From assembly GCA_963703075.1 (NCBI GenBank), contig OY969786.1, positions 1,116,001 to 1,180,000 of the forward strand: DNA of 64,000 nucleotides, in the 5' to 3' direction. Made by a program: the position numbers and the translations under genes. The DNA comes from Korobacter sp963703075 (lineage in GTDB: Bacteria > Acidobacteriota > Terriglobia > Terriglobales > Acidobacteriaceae). Under the pieces are notes generated by a model, which worked only from the letters and a program-made list of their open reading frames with translations, made no database searches and was not told where the DNA came from. This document shows, piece by piece, positions 44,302-51,862 of the stretch (positions are counted from its first letter, which is position 1; each line of letters starts with the position of its first letter).

Positions 44302-44865
44302 TCAGTGCAGCAGAAGCCCCAGTACGATCACCGCAATGCCGCCGGCGCCGATGACCATGCCGCCATACCAGAAGCTTCGGTTTGCGGTGAGCAGCGTCAG
44401 CGAGCAGATCACGAGCGCGACTTCGAGAAAGCCTTCCGCCAAATCGAATCGATCGGCGCGACGGGCAACGATTTTCTTTTCGTCCTCGAGTTTCTTCGCC
44501 TCGTTGCTGATGTCTTTCGTGTCGTCGCCGGCTTTTTCGATGCGCTTAGCGTATTTTTCTTTCAGCTTTTCGATGTCTTCCTTCGACTTTTCATCCTTCA
44601 TCGTGGCTTGCAGGACGGTCAGGTTGTCCACCACCTGTTCCGCTTCCGTCCCGCGTAGTTTCTTGAACTGGTAGAAGTTCCACTGGTCGGTGCGGTCGTT
44701 CGAGAGCACCACCTCTTCCGTGTGGGCGCGGTGGCCCAGCAGCGTGGCCGCGGCAAGCAGCACCGCCAGCACTGACATCGTGAAGCTGACTTCGAGCATC
44801 TTCGAGTGCTCGGCTCTTTCTGCCTGTTCCTGTAATTCGTGTAACTCTTCGCCCGCATTTTCCAT
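44302..44865 (-). CDS. DUF4337-family membrane protein
   Basis: 187 residues: an N-terminal helix rich in Glu/Gln (EELHELQEQAERAEH), a membrane segment (SFTMSVLAVLLAAATLLGH), a charged coiled-coil middle (LKEKYAKRIEKAGDDTKD), and two C-terminal membrane segments. Matches DUF4337; no function is known. Confidence 0.82.
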   Translation of the reverse strand: MENAGEELHELQEQAERAEHSKMLEVSFTMSVLAVLLAAATLLGHRAHTEEVVLSNDRTDQWNFYQFKKLRGTEAEQVVDNLTVLQATMKDEKSKEDIEKLKEKYAKRIEKAGDDTKDISNEAKKLEDEKKIVARRADRFDLAEGFLEVALVICSLTLLTANRSFWYGGMVIGAGGIAVIVLGLLLH

Positions 44866-44915
44866 GGGTCTGCGTTATCTCCGGTAGGGAAGGATTGCCT
44901 TTGCGTCAGGAGCGG

Positions 44916-45398
44916 TTAGTGACCGTCGATGGTATGGGAACTGCGCCGATTCGACAAGCCTTCGCTGGCCTTTCTGTCTCCCGGCGGCGCGCCCTCCCGC
45001 GGAACATGCGTCTCCGGCAAGTATCCAGGAAGCACCTCGCGTAGCGCCCACTCGATCCGCTGGATCGAATCGCGCATCATCTGCGTCTCCTGTTGGCCGC
45101 CATGCGTGGCCGTGCCATACGTAATCACCTGCAGCGCATTGCGGATGTGGTGGTTCATGTCCGCGATTACTTCCAAGCGCGCCTGCACCAGGCGGCGCCG
45201 GTTCTGGACGTTGCGAGTGAATTCCAGAAACAATCCTGCCACCACCAACCCCGTCAGCGCATTCGACGATGCCGTGATCAGTTTGCGACTCACGCCATCG
45301 CGATTCAACATGCGATCGAAGCCATAACCTGACAAGGTCACCAAAACAAAAATGGTAAAAGTCAGCGATACCAGTCTCCAACCACGAAACTCGTCCAT
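44916..45398 (-). CDS. Membrane protein with a histidine-kinase H-box-like helix but no ATPase
   Basis: About 160 residues: two membrane segments (LVSLTFTIFVLVTLSGYGF, NALTGLVVAGLFLEF), then a helix with MNHHIRNALQVI, like the dimerisation/phosphoacceptor helix of sensor kinases. The protein ends soon after with a Pro/Arg-rich tail, so the catalytic ATP-binding domain is absent. ATG 45410 would add four residues but abuts the AGAGGG; ATG 45398 is preferred. Could be a phosphotransfer partner; unproven. Confidence 0.72.
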   Translation of the reverse strand: MDEFRGWRLVSLTFTIFVLVTLSGYGFDRMLNRDGVSRKLITASSNALTGLVVAGLFLEFTRNVQNRRRLVQARLEVIADMNHHIRNALQVITYGTATHGGQQETQMMRDSIQRIEWALREVLPGYLPETHVPREGAPPGDRKASEGLSNRRSSHTIDGH

Positions 45399-45494
45399 TG
45401 CAGGAACCATCCCTCTTTTTATTCGGTGGGGTTTTAGCTCTGCGGGATGCCTGACAAGCCTACGCGGAAGTCGCCGGAATCCAGGCGCGTCAGA

Positions 45495-45500
45495 TAAACT
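45495..45500 (+). promoter_or_regulatory. -10-like hexamer giving a leaderless transcript
   Basis: TAAACT ends exactly 6 nt before ATG 45507, and there is no SD sequence. Confidence 0.45.
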
Positions 45501-45506
45501 CGGGCC

Positions 45507-46259
45507 ATGATCCCTGGCGATCCACCGTCGAGCCTAGCCGAGCGTGTCCAGTCGCTGGATCCCCAGGAACTGTTGTCCGTCGCCACCGACCTGGCGCTGT
45601 CCGAGGATATCGCCCTGGCGCTGCTCAAGCGCCGCGATCTCCCCGCCGACGTCATCGAAGCCATCGCCAAAAATCCTTCCGTCGTCAAGCAACGGAAAGT
45701 CTCATTCGCCGTCGCCAGTCATCCGCGCGCACCGCGGCATGTTTCGTTGCCGCTGATCCGGCATCTTTACACCTTCGAACTGGTCAAGATCGCATCCCTT
45801 CCCACCGTACCCTCCGACGTGAAGATCGCCGTCGAGCAGACCATCCTCGCCCGCCTCGAGCAGATCTCCGAAGGTGAACGTCTAACCCTTGCTAAGCAGG
45901 CTTCCGGACGCGTCGCCGGAGCGCTGCTGCTCGTCCCGCAAGAGAGGGTGAATCAGGCAGCGCTGCAGAACCCGAGAATGACTGAGGCGATCGTCATCAA
46001 GGCGCTTGGCAATGCGAAAATTCCGCCGACCGCCGTGCTTCTCGTCTGCAATCACCCGCAATGGTCCTTACGCCGCGAGATCCGGCTCGCCCTCTTGCGC
46101 AACCCGCATACTCCGCTGGCCCACGCCCTCCGATTTATCGAAGGCTTTCCCGAGCACCTGGTCCGTGAAGTGTTAACCCAGTCCGATCTTCGGCCCGAGA
46201 TCAAAACCTATTTGCTGGCCACGTTGAAATCGACCGACGGCAGCGATCCCATTTCCTGA
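45507..46259 (+). CDS. Helical-repeat protein, paralogue of the gene at 57171
   Basis: 250 residues, all-helical, with short repeats of the type NPR-TP-x-V-x-LPL (for example SHPRAPRHVSLPLIRHL and NPHTPLAHALRFIEG). The segment from GERLTLAKQASGRVAGALLL to the end aligns without gaps to the last 125 residues of the 400-residue protein at 57171 (GERVQLAMKGSKDERFILV...). No enzyme motif or signal peptide. Probably a binding scaffold; family not recognised. Confidence 0.8.
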   Translation: MIPGDPPSSLAERVQSLDPQELLSVATDLALSEDIALALLKRRDLPADVIEAIAKNPSVVKQRKVSFAVASHPRAPRHVSLPLIRHLYTFELVKIASLPTVPSDVKIAVEQTILARLEQISEGERLTLAKQASGRVAGALLLVPQERVNQAALQNPRMTEAIVIKALGNAKIPPTAVLLVCNHPQWSLRREIRLALLRNPHTPLAHALRFIEGFPEHLVREVLTQSDLRPEIKTYLLATLKSTDGSDPIS

Positions 46260-46676
46260 TCACACGGACGGCGAAGCGTCCGTGGCGGCTTTGTCCTCTT
46301 CCGCTTTGATCTTGCCCGAGTCGTCCACATAAAACGCCCGGTGGGTCGCGTCGATATGCTCCGGCGTCATCGTCAGGTGATACCCCTCATGCTCCATCTT
46401 GTAGCTGACGGTGTAATCGCCGCGCTTCTTGCTGTCAGCCATCCGGTGGGTGAACGATCCCTGGCCCACCAGGGCCTGCAACGTCGGCGCATAACTATTC
46501 TTCTTTGCCTTGTAATTCTTTTCCGCCATCACCACTGTCCGCATGAATCCCAGCGCGACGGCTTCGCTTTCGCTCTTGGCCGGGTCCCCCTTGAATTTCG
46601 GCTGGTAGTCCTGGCTCCAGCCAGTGCACACAAACGCGAGAACAGCAAAAAGCGAGACGAAGTTCCGGATTGGCAT
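46260..46676 (-). CDS. Secreted protein resembling a pseudopilin soluble domain
   Basis: 138 residues with a signal peptide (VSLFAVLAFVCTGWSQ). The region ALGFMRTVVMAEKNYKAKKN followed by SYAPTLQALVGQG resembles the alpha-helix plus first loop of type IV pilin-like proteins from Acidobacteria, but the N-terminus is a cleavable signal and not a type III prepilin leader. Convergent with the repeat-protein gene, with no gap between the two stops. Function unknown. Confidence 0.78.
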   Translation of the reverse strand: MPIRNFVSLFAVLAFVCTGWSQDYQPKFKGDPAKSESEAVALGFMRTVVMAEKNYKAKKNSYAPTLQALVGQGSFTHRMADSKKRGDYTVSYKMEHEGYHLTMTPEHIDATHRAFYVDDSGKIKAEEDKAATDASPSV

Positions 46677-46805
46677 TGAGAGCTCCTGGTTACCGTGAGT
46701 CTATGCACTCTTGAACGGTGGCGCGTTTGATTCTAACTCCGATCTTTCTTTGCAAGCTCCTGTGGTTACAGGTACTATCTGCTTCAGCGAACTGTCCATG
46801 TTCCT

Positions 46806-47465
46806 ATGAAAACAGCCATGGCCAAGAAACCTCATATACGAATTGCAGTTGTAGAAAGTGACCCTCTTCGGTTTGTCGGGTTTCGCGCTTTGTTCGATGC
46901 CGAGGCAGACCTCGAATTACTGTCCGCCACGGTTGCCGATCTTTCCAATCGAACCGACGTCGATCTCGTGCTTCTGGGCAGCCGGAATGGTCAGAACCTT
47001 TTCGATGTAATGGCAAGCCTGAAAGCCGCGCGTCCGGACCTCCGCATCATCGTCACCGGCACCGGTGCGGATGACGAAACCATCCTCAAAGCCGTTGCCG
47101 CCGGAGCTAAGGGATATGTCGACGAAGCCGCGTCCCCAGCGGAGTTCGTGCAGGCTATCCGAATGGTGAACCAGGGTAGCGTGTGGGCGCCGCGCCGCGT
47201 TCTTTCCATTTTTATCGAGCGCGTTACGTCATCGCCGGGCAGAATTTTTCCCGCCGGCCGCGTCACCTTTACCGACCGCGAAAAGGAAGTTCTCGAGCTG
47301 CTGGTCGCCGGCCGTTCCAACAAGGAAATTGGCGCCGCTCTCGGTATCGAGGAACGCACGGTGAAGGCACACGTCGCCAAGTTGATGCGCAAGGTGGGTG
47401 TGCAAAATCGCATTGCGTTGTCTGTGCATGCGATCACTCACTCGCTCGTTACCTCCGCTCGCTAA
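46806..47465 (+). CDS. LuxR-type response regulator with degenerate receiver
   Basis: 219 residues. The C-terminal helix-turn-helix is intact (FTDREKEVLELLVAGRSNKEIGAALGIEERTVKAHVAKLM). The receiver keeps the fold but has lost its chemistry: the acidic pair is ES (VVESDP), the phosphoacceptor Asp is Gly58 (LVLLGSR) and the conserved Lys is missing (GYVDEAAS). It should bind DNA independently of phosphorylation, perhaps controlled by a ligand or partner. ATG 46818 is an alternative start. No sensor kinase is adjacent. Confidence 0.88.
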   Translation: MKTAMAKKPHIRIAVVESDPLRFVGFRALFDAEADLELLSATVADLSNRTDVDLVLLGSRNGQNLFDVMASLKAARPDLRIIVTGTGADDETILKAVAAGAKGYVDEAASPAEFVQAIRMVNQGSVWAPRRVLSIFIERVTSSPGRIFPAGRVTFTDREKEVLELLVAGRSNKEIGAALGIEERTVKAHVAKLMRKVGVQNRIALSVHAITHSLVTSAR

Positions 47466-47620
47466 CTTCTCCGCCGCGCCTCGATCCGTGTCCAGCGCGA
47501 CACTTCAACCCGCTTCACCCTCATTACCAAAGTACTAGTCTGGTCGTGTTCGGCGGTTCAAAGGCTGCGGTGACGTTGTTCACTTCGGCCTTCGCAAGCA
47601 TACTGGCCTCACCTACTACA

Positions 47621-47703
47621 GTACCTGGGAGACGGGACTGAGCGAAGAGCGAGGGTCCTTCGCTCAGTCCCTGATAAGAATCTCGGGGATTTGTCCCAGG
47701 TAC
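47621..47703. repeat. Nested inverted repeat
   Basis: Outer arms GTACCTGGGA (47621-47630) and TCCCAGGTAC (47694-47703) are perfect. Inside them GGGACTGAGCGAAG (47634-47647) pairs perfectly with CTTCGCTCAGTCCC (47658-47671), with a 10-nt loop. The inner arm resembles the CTTCG/CTCGCTCAG blocks of the palindromic cluster at 62.5 kb. No T-tract follows. Confidence 0.75.
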
Positions 47704-47831
47704 TGAGCGGGTCTCCAAAGCAGCCCTCCCCCAAACACCCCCCGTCCACAAAAAGTAACGCGCAATTTTTCATCCTTCCTGCCGTAACACTCGCTCCCAA
47801 AAAGCGTAAGATCGAGTCAAATTCCAGAAGA

Positions 47832-47863
47832 ACTGTTCGCTCTCCCAAAACCGAGCGAACGGT
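47832..47863 (+). promoter_or_regulatory. Hairpin in the leader of the SYLF gene
   Basis: ACTGTTCGCTC pairs with GAGCGAACGGT (one G-T pair) around a 10-nt loop, ending about 18 nt before ATG 47882. It could mask or shape the ribosome site, or be a protein-binding palindrome. Confidence 0.45.
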
Positions 47864-47881
47864 CATGCGAGGCTCGTCTCA

Positions 47882-48685
47882 ATGAAGAAGTTGGCAGGTC
47901 TGCTCATCCTCCTCCTGAGCGTTGCGGCTTGGGCTGGCGATCGCTCCAACGAACTCGACCGCGTAGAAAGTTCTGCCACGGTTCTCGACGAGATCATGGC
48001 CGCACCCGATCGCGGCATTCCCGAACACATCATCGACAACGCCAAGTGCATCGCCGTCGTGCCTTCCATGTTGAAGGGCGGCTTCGTCGTCGGTGCCGCC
48101 TATGGCCGTGGTATCGCGAGTTGCCGCACTGATCGCGGTTGGACTGCCCCTGCATTCTTTGTTCTGCAGGGCGGCAGCTTTGGGTTCCAAATCGGTGGAC
48201 AGGCCGTCGACGTCGTCATGCTCATCATGAACGATCACGGGATGAAGAACCTGCTGAACAGCAAGTTCAAGCTCGGCGCCGATGCTTCCGTTGCCGCTGG
48301 ACCCGTCGGACGCCAGGCCGAAGGTAGCACCGATATCACCATGCGCGCCGAGATCCTTACCTATTCGCGCGCTCGCGGCATCTTCGCCGGCGTCACCTTG
48401 AACGGTGCGTCAGTTCGACAGGACCGCGACGCCACCCGCGACTTCTACGGCCGTATGATCCCATTCCGCACCTTGCTGAATGGAGGCACCGCATTTCCGA
48501 GCGATGCCACCATCTGGTTCACCGCTCTGAATCGCTATGCCGGTGGCTCCAATGTGAATGCCCCGGTCACCGCTGGCGTTCCTCCGCCACCGCCTCCGCA
48601 ATCCGATGCTCCGCCCTCGAGAAATGCACCTGCGGAGAGCGATATCCCGGCCACTCAACCGCAATCGCCGGATCAACCGCACTAA
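47882..48685 (+). CDS. SYLF-domain (Ysc84-type) secreted lipid-binding protein
   Basis: 267 residues: signal peptide (KKLAGLLILLLSVAAWAG), then a SYLF domain (NAKCIAVVPSMLKGGFVVGAAYGRG, APAFFVLQGGSFGFQIGGQAVDVV, LTYSRARGIFAGVTLNG) and a Pro-rich tail (PPPPPPQ). SYLF domains bind phosphoinositides in eukaryotes and are common exported proteins in Gram-negatives; the bacterial ligand is unknown. 24 bp before the lpxL-type gene. Confidence 0.9.
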   Translation: MKKLAGLLILLLSVAAWAGDRSNELDRVESSATVLDEIMAAPDRGIPEHIIDNAKCIAVVPSMLKGGFVVGAAYGRGIASCRTDRGWTAPAFFVLQGGSFGFQIGGQAVDVVMLIMNDHGMKNLLNSKFKLGADASVAAGPVGRQAEGSTDITMRAEILTYSRARGIFAGVTLNGASVRQDRDATRDFYGRMIPFRTLLNGGTAFPSDATIWFTALNRYAGGSNVNAPVTAGVPPPPPPQSDAPPSRNAPAESDIPATQPQSPDQPH

Positions 48686-48709
48686 GCCGAGCCGTTCTTT
48701 CCCGAGGCG

Positions 48710-49681
48710 ATGGGGCGACCCGTCGCCTTTGTGCTGTTTGACTCTGTTTTTATCGAGTGCTACCGTCGCAGTTTGCGAACCCTACGCCAAAGGCTGGAGT
48801 ACGCGCCGATATGGCTGTTGATGCGTGCGATGGCCATCCTCCCGCGGCCGCTGGCGCGTGCCCATGGCATCTTCATCGGCTGGGTGGTTTATCTGATCCT
48901 CCCCCGCCTGCGTCGCGTCGGTCGCCGCAATCTGCAGATCGCCTTTCCCGCCAAGTCGCAACCCGAACGCAACCGCATCCTGCGCGGCATGTACGTTTCC
49001 CTTGGTCGCTTGCTTGCCGAGTTCTGTCTTTTTCCCCGCTACACCCGGCAGAATGTTTCGCAGATCGCCGTCTACCAGGGCTTCGAAAACTTTGAGCAGG
49101 CGGACCAGCGCAAAAAAGGCGTGTTGCTCTTGACCGGCCACATCGGCGGTTGGGAGATCGGATCGTTTGTCCACTCGCTCTACGGCCATCCCATGAACAT
49201 CGTCGTGCGGCCGCTGGATAATCCTTACCTCAACCGTCTCGCCGAGCGCTTCCGCAGTCGCTTCGGCAACCGTCTGCTGCCCAAGCAGGACTTCGCCCGC
49301 GGCTTGCTCGCCGCCATGCATCACGGCGAAACCGTCGGCATCTTGATGGATACCAATATGACTCCCCCGCAGGGTGACTTCGTCCCGTTCTTTGGCGTGC
49401 TCGCCTGCACCGCAACCGGCCTCGCCCGCGTTGCCACCAAGACCGGCGCCGCTGTCGTTCCCGCCTTCACCATCTGGGACGATCAGCTCCGCAAATACCG
49501 TGTCGAGTTCGAGCCCGCCATCAAGCTCGTCAAAACCGCCAATCCCGACGCCGACGTCCTCGCCAATACCGCTCTCTTCAACCAGGCACTCGAGCGCATC
49601 ATCCGCAAATATCCTGATCAATGGTTGTGGGTGCACCGGCGCTGGAAGACGCGGCCTCCCGGCGAACCTCCCATGTATTGA
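48710..49681 (+). CDS. Lysophospholipid/lipid A acyltransferase, LpxL/HtrB family
   Basis: 323 residues. N-terminal membrane region (GIFIGWVVYLILPRL), the acyltransferase HX4E motif as TGHIGGWE (His144, Glu149), an Arg/Asp block VVRPLDNPYLN, MDTNMTPPQGDFVPFFG and the C-terminal WVHRRWKTRP. It adds a secondary acyl chain to lipid A at the inner membrane. Which of LpxL, LpxM or LpxP it matches cannot be told. lpxD lies 550 bp downstream beyond a repeat-filled gap. Confidence 0.92.
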   Translation: MGRPVAFVLFDSVFIECYRRSLRTLRQRLEYAPIWLLMRAMAILPRPLARAHGIFIGWVVYLILPRLRRVGRRNLQIAFPAKSQPERNRILRGMYVSLGRLLAEFCLFPRYTRQNVSQIAVYQGFENFEQADQRKKGVLLLTGHIGGWEIGSFVHSLYGHPMNIVVRPLDNPYLNRLAERFRSRFGNRLLPKQDFARGLLAAMHHGETVGILMDTNMTPPQGDFVPFFGVLACTATGLARVATKTGAAVVPAFTIWDDQLRKYRVEFEPAIKLVKTANPDADVLANTALFNQALERIIRKYPDQWLWVHRRWKTRPPGEPPMY

Positions 49682-49803
49682 TCTTCCCATTCCGGTCCTC
49701 GTCCGAAAACTTCCATGGGACAGACACAGCGGCGCCTTCCCGCTACCATCTGCCTGCGGGACATTCCCACGAAAACCAAAGCTCTTTGAAAACCATCGAT
49801 GTG

Positions 49804-49841
49804 GTGCCCCACCCTGGTCGCGCATTCTGCGACAGGGTGGG
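49804..49841 (-). repeat. Palindromic dispersed repeat, copy A
   Basis: Read on the minus strand: CCCACCCTGTCGC, short loop, then GCGACCAGGGTGGGGCACC. The same element, in the opposite orientation, stands at 62574-62612. Confidence 0.75.
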
Positions 49842-49918
49842 AGGGAACGCCGCCGCGCCCTTGATCGCTTGAGGCGCCCCGGCAGCCACCACTCTGTCCA
49901 AATCTCCAACACTCTCTC

Positions 49919-50030
49919 TTGTCATCCCGAGGAGCGAAGCGACCACCCTTCTTATTTGTCATCCCGAGGAGCGCGGCGACCACCCTTCTCTCTTGTCATC
50001 CCGAGGAGCGAAGCGACGTGGGGATCCGCT
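49919..50030 (+). repeat. Three tandem 37-bp units
   Basis: Units start at 49919, 49956 and 49993, exactly 37 bp apart, each beginning TTGTCATCCCGAGGAGCG and continuing with (AA/CG)GCGAC; units 1 and 2 then share CACCCTTCT, while unit 3 diverges into GTGGGGATCCGC. There are no variable spacers and no cas genes nearby. Confidence 0.85.
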
Positions 50031-50066
50031 TTTCTGCCGCAGGAGCCTTCTAACTCCATAGTTTTG

Positions 50067-50146
50067 AATATTTTGCCCGTAACTCCTTTGGATCGAATAT
50101 TTTACGCACAGTGCAACGTACAACCCCAGCTAAATCAATATTTTGC
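50067..50146. promoter_or_regulatory. Three AATATTTT(G/A)C boxes upstream of lpxD
   Basis: Boxes at 50067-50076, 50096-50105 and 50137-50146 (29 and 41 bp apart) in an AT-rich patch of a GC-rich region. They may be binding sites for a regulator or A/T-tract binding protein; they could also be chance in an AT-rich leader. Confidence 0.35.
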
Positions 50147-50230
50147 ATCTCCTGTGACCGGGGGGAGTACTCACTGGTTAATACTGTCGGGCCAGTTGCT
50201 TCCGCAAGGGCTTAGCGATATACCAGCAGC

Positions 50231-51226
50231 ATGTCCGTCAGCTTGCAGGAACTCGCTGCTCTCACCCACTCTCGCGTCGTCGGTGACCCCGACGCCAAGG
50301 TCTCATGCGTCGCCAGCATCGAGCGCGCCTCCAGTCGGGATCTGGTGTTTTGTGACAACGAGAAATTTCTCGGAGAAGCGCTGAAGAGCGCGGCCGCCGC
50401 GGTCGTTGCCGGTGAGTTTGCCGCCGCCACAAGTTCACCCAAGCCCTTGCTCATCGCCAGGCAACCTAGACTGGCCTTCGCCTTGGCCGCGCGCCATCTT
50501 CGCGTTGCCCGTCGCCCCGGCGGCATCGTGCACAGCACCGCGATCGTTGCCCCGACTGCGGTTTTTGGAGCGGACGTAATTCTCGGCGCCTACGTTGTCG
50601 TGGGCGAGCACGTGAAAATCGGCAGTCGCGTGAAGATCGGCGCCGGCGTCTCCATCGGCAGCCACGTCGTCATCGGTGACGATTGCGAAATCCACTCGCG
50701 GGTCACGATCTATCACGGAACCACCATCGGCCATCACGGCGTCATTCAATCCGGAGCCGTGCTCGGCAGCGATGGCTTCGGCTACGTGCGCGACCAGGAG
50801 ACCGGACGCTACCACCAGATGCCGCAGATCGGATGTCTGATCATCGGCGATTACGTCGACATCGGAGCCAACGTCACCATCGATCGCGGCGGCCTCGAAG
50901 ATACCGTGATCGGCTCCGGCACGAAACTCGACAACCTCGTGCACATCGGGCATAACGTCAAGCTCGGCGAGAATGTCGTCGTCGCCGCGCAGACCGGCAT
51001 CTCCGGCAGCTCCACCGTGGGCGCAGGCTCGATCCTCGGCGGCCAGGTCGGGATTGGTGAGCATGCGCACCTGGAGGAGGGCACAATCCTCGGCGGACAG
51101 TCAGGCGTGCTCTCCAACAAGATCTTCCGCGAAAAAGGCGCATGCTTCGGAACGCCGGCGCGCCCGCTGCGCACCTTTCTGAAAGAGCAGGCCGCGCTTT
51201 CGCGGACCGCTGACCGGCACGAGTAG
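50231..51226 (+). CDS. lpxD: UDP-3-O-acylglucosamine N-acyltransferase
   Basis: 331 residues. N-terminal uridine-binding domain (LQELAALTHSRVVGD), then a left-handed beta helix of hexapeptide repeats and a C-terminal helix. Catalytic His in NLVHIGHNV; GSDGFGYV and GCLIIGDYVDIGANVTIDRG are family marks. It adds the N-linked 3-hydroxyacyl chain in lipid A synthesis. lpxA, lpxC and fabZ are not in the window. Confidence 0.96.
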   Translation: MSVSLQELAALTHSRVVGDPDAKVSCVASIERASSRDLVFCDNEKFLGEALKSAAAAVVAGEFAAATSSPKPLLIARQPRLAFALAARHLRVARRPGGIVHSTAIVAPTAVFGADVILGAYVVVGEHVKIGSRVKIGAGVSIGSHVVIGDDCEIHSRVTIYHGTTIGHHGVIQSGAVLGSDGFGYVRDQETGRYHQMPQIGCLIIGDYVDIGANVTIDRGGLEDTVIGSGTKLDNLVHIGHNVKLGENVVVAAQTGISGSSTVGAGSILGGQVGIGEHAHLEEGTILGGQSGVLSNKIFREKGACFGTPARPLRTFLKEQAALSRTADRHE

Positions 51227-51238
51227 CATCCAATCAGC

Positions 51239-51862
51239 ATGGCGATTGTCGTCATCGGCGGGCACTCACGGGATGTCGGCAAGACCAGTGTGGTCGCCGG
51301 CCTGATCGCTGCGTTGCCCGAGTTCCGTTGGCTAGCGATGAAGATTACCCAGTACGGCCATGGGATTTGTTCCGCCAACGGCGAGCCCTGTGATTGCGTG
51401 ACCGCCGACCATAGCCTGGCGGTGACCGAGGAGCGCAGTCGCGCCGGCGACACCGACACGTCGCGCTTTCTCGTGGCCGGCGCGCAACGCGTCCTCTGGG
51501 TGCGCACCCAGCAGGGCATGCTGGCCGAAGCCATGCCCCGTGTGCGGGTAGAGATTGCCAAGGCGGAGAATGTCATCCTCGAATCCAACAGCGTGATGAA
51601 ATTCCTGCGGCCTTCGCTCTACATCGCAGTTCTCGATCCGACGCGTGCCGACTTCAAGGACAGCGCCCGCGCCTACCTCGACCGCGCCGATGCTCTCCTG
51701 CTGCGCGCCACCGGGGGCGAGGTGCAATGGAAAAATGTTTCCTTGAAGCCGGTGCAGGGAAGACCGTTCTTCGCCTTCGATCCTCCCCAATATGTGCCGG
51801 CGCAATTCGCGGAGTACGTCCGTGAACAACTGAAGGAACGACCGCGGAAAGATGTTGGCTAG
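51239..51862 (+). CDS. P-loop NTPase of unknown role
   Basis: 207 residues. It starts with a P-loop, VIGGHSRDVGKTSVVAGLI, in the MobB/deviant-Walker style. Three Cys/His-rich positions (HGICSANGEPCDCVTADH) could hold a metal. Later VILESNSVMKFLRPSLYIAVLD and DALLLRATGG. It follows lpxD by 12 bp, so it is probably cotranscribed with it. It could be a kinase or a GTP/ATP-dependent switch; I cannot assign a substrate. Confidence 0.8.
   Translation: MAIVVIGGHSRDVGKTSVVAGLIAALPEFRWLAMKITQYGHGICSANGEPCDCVTADHSLAVTEERSRAGDTDTSRFLVAGAQRVLWVRTQQGMLAEAMPRVRVEIAKAENVILESNSVMKFLRPSLYIAVLDPTRADFKDSARAYLDRADALLLRATGGEVQWKNVSLKPVQGRPFFAFDPPQYVPAQFAEYVREQLKERPRKDVG

Larger units (their letters stand above)
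47466..47881 (+). other. Gene-free gap with nested palindromes
   Basis: 416 bp without a convincing gene. It contains the nested palindrome at 47621-47703 and a second hairpin at 47832-47863 just before the SYLF gene; the rest shows nothing I can name. Confidence 0.6.
49682..50230 (+). other. Gene-free gap before lpxD with three kinds of repeat
   Basis: 549 bp without a convincing gene. In order it holds a palindromic repeat (49804-49841), three 37-bp tandem units (49919-50030), and an AT-rich stretch with three AATATTTT(G/A)C boxes (50067-50146) followed by the lpxD promoter region (TAATACT near 50180). Confidence 0.65.

Noticed and set aside
48782..49912. 376-codon minus-strand open frame
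   Set aside because: Antisense to the lpxL-type acyltransferase; the sense frame has HX4E and a family-typical end.
49919..50030. Possible CRISPR array
   Set aside because: Units are contiguous 37-bp copies without unique spacers, there are only three, and no cas gene is near.
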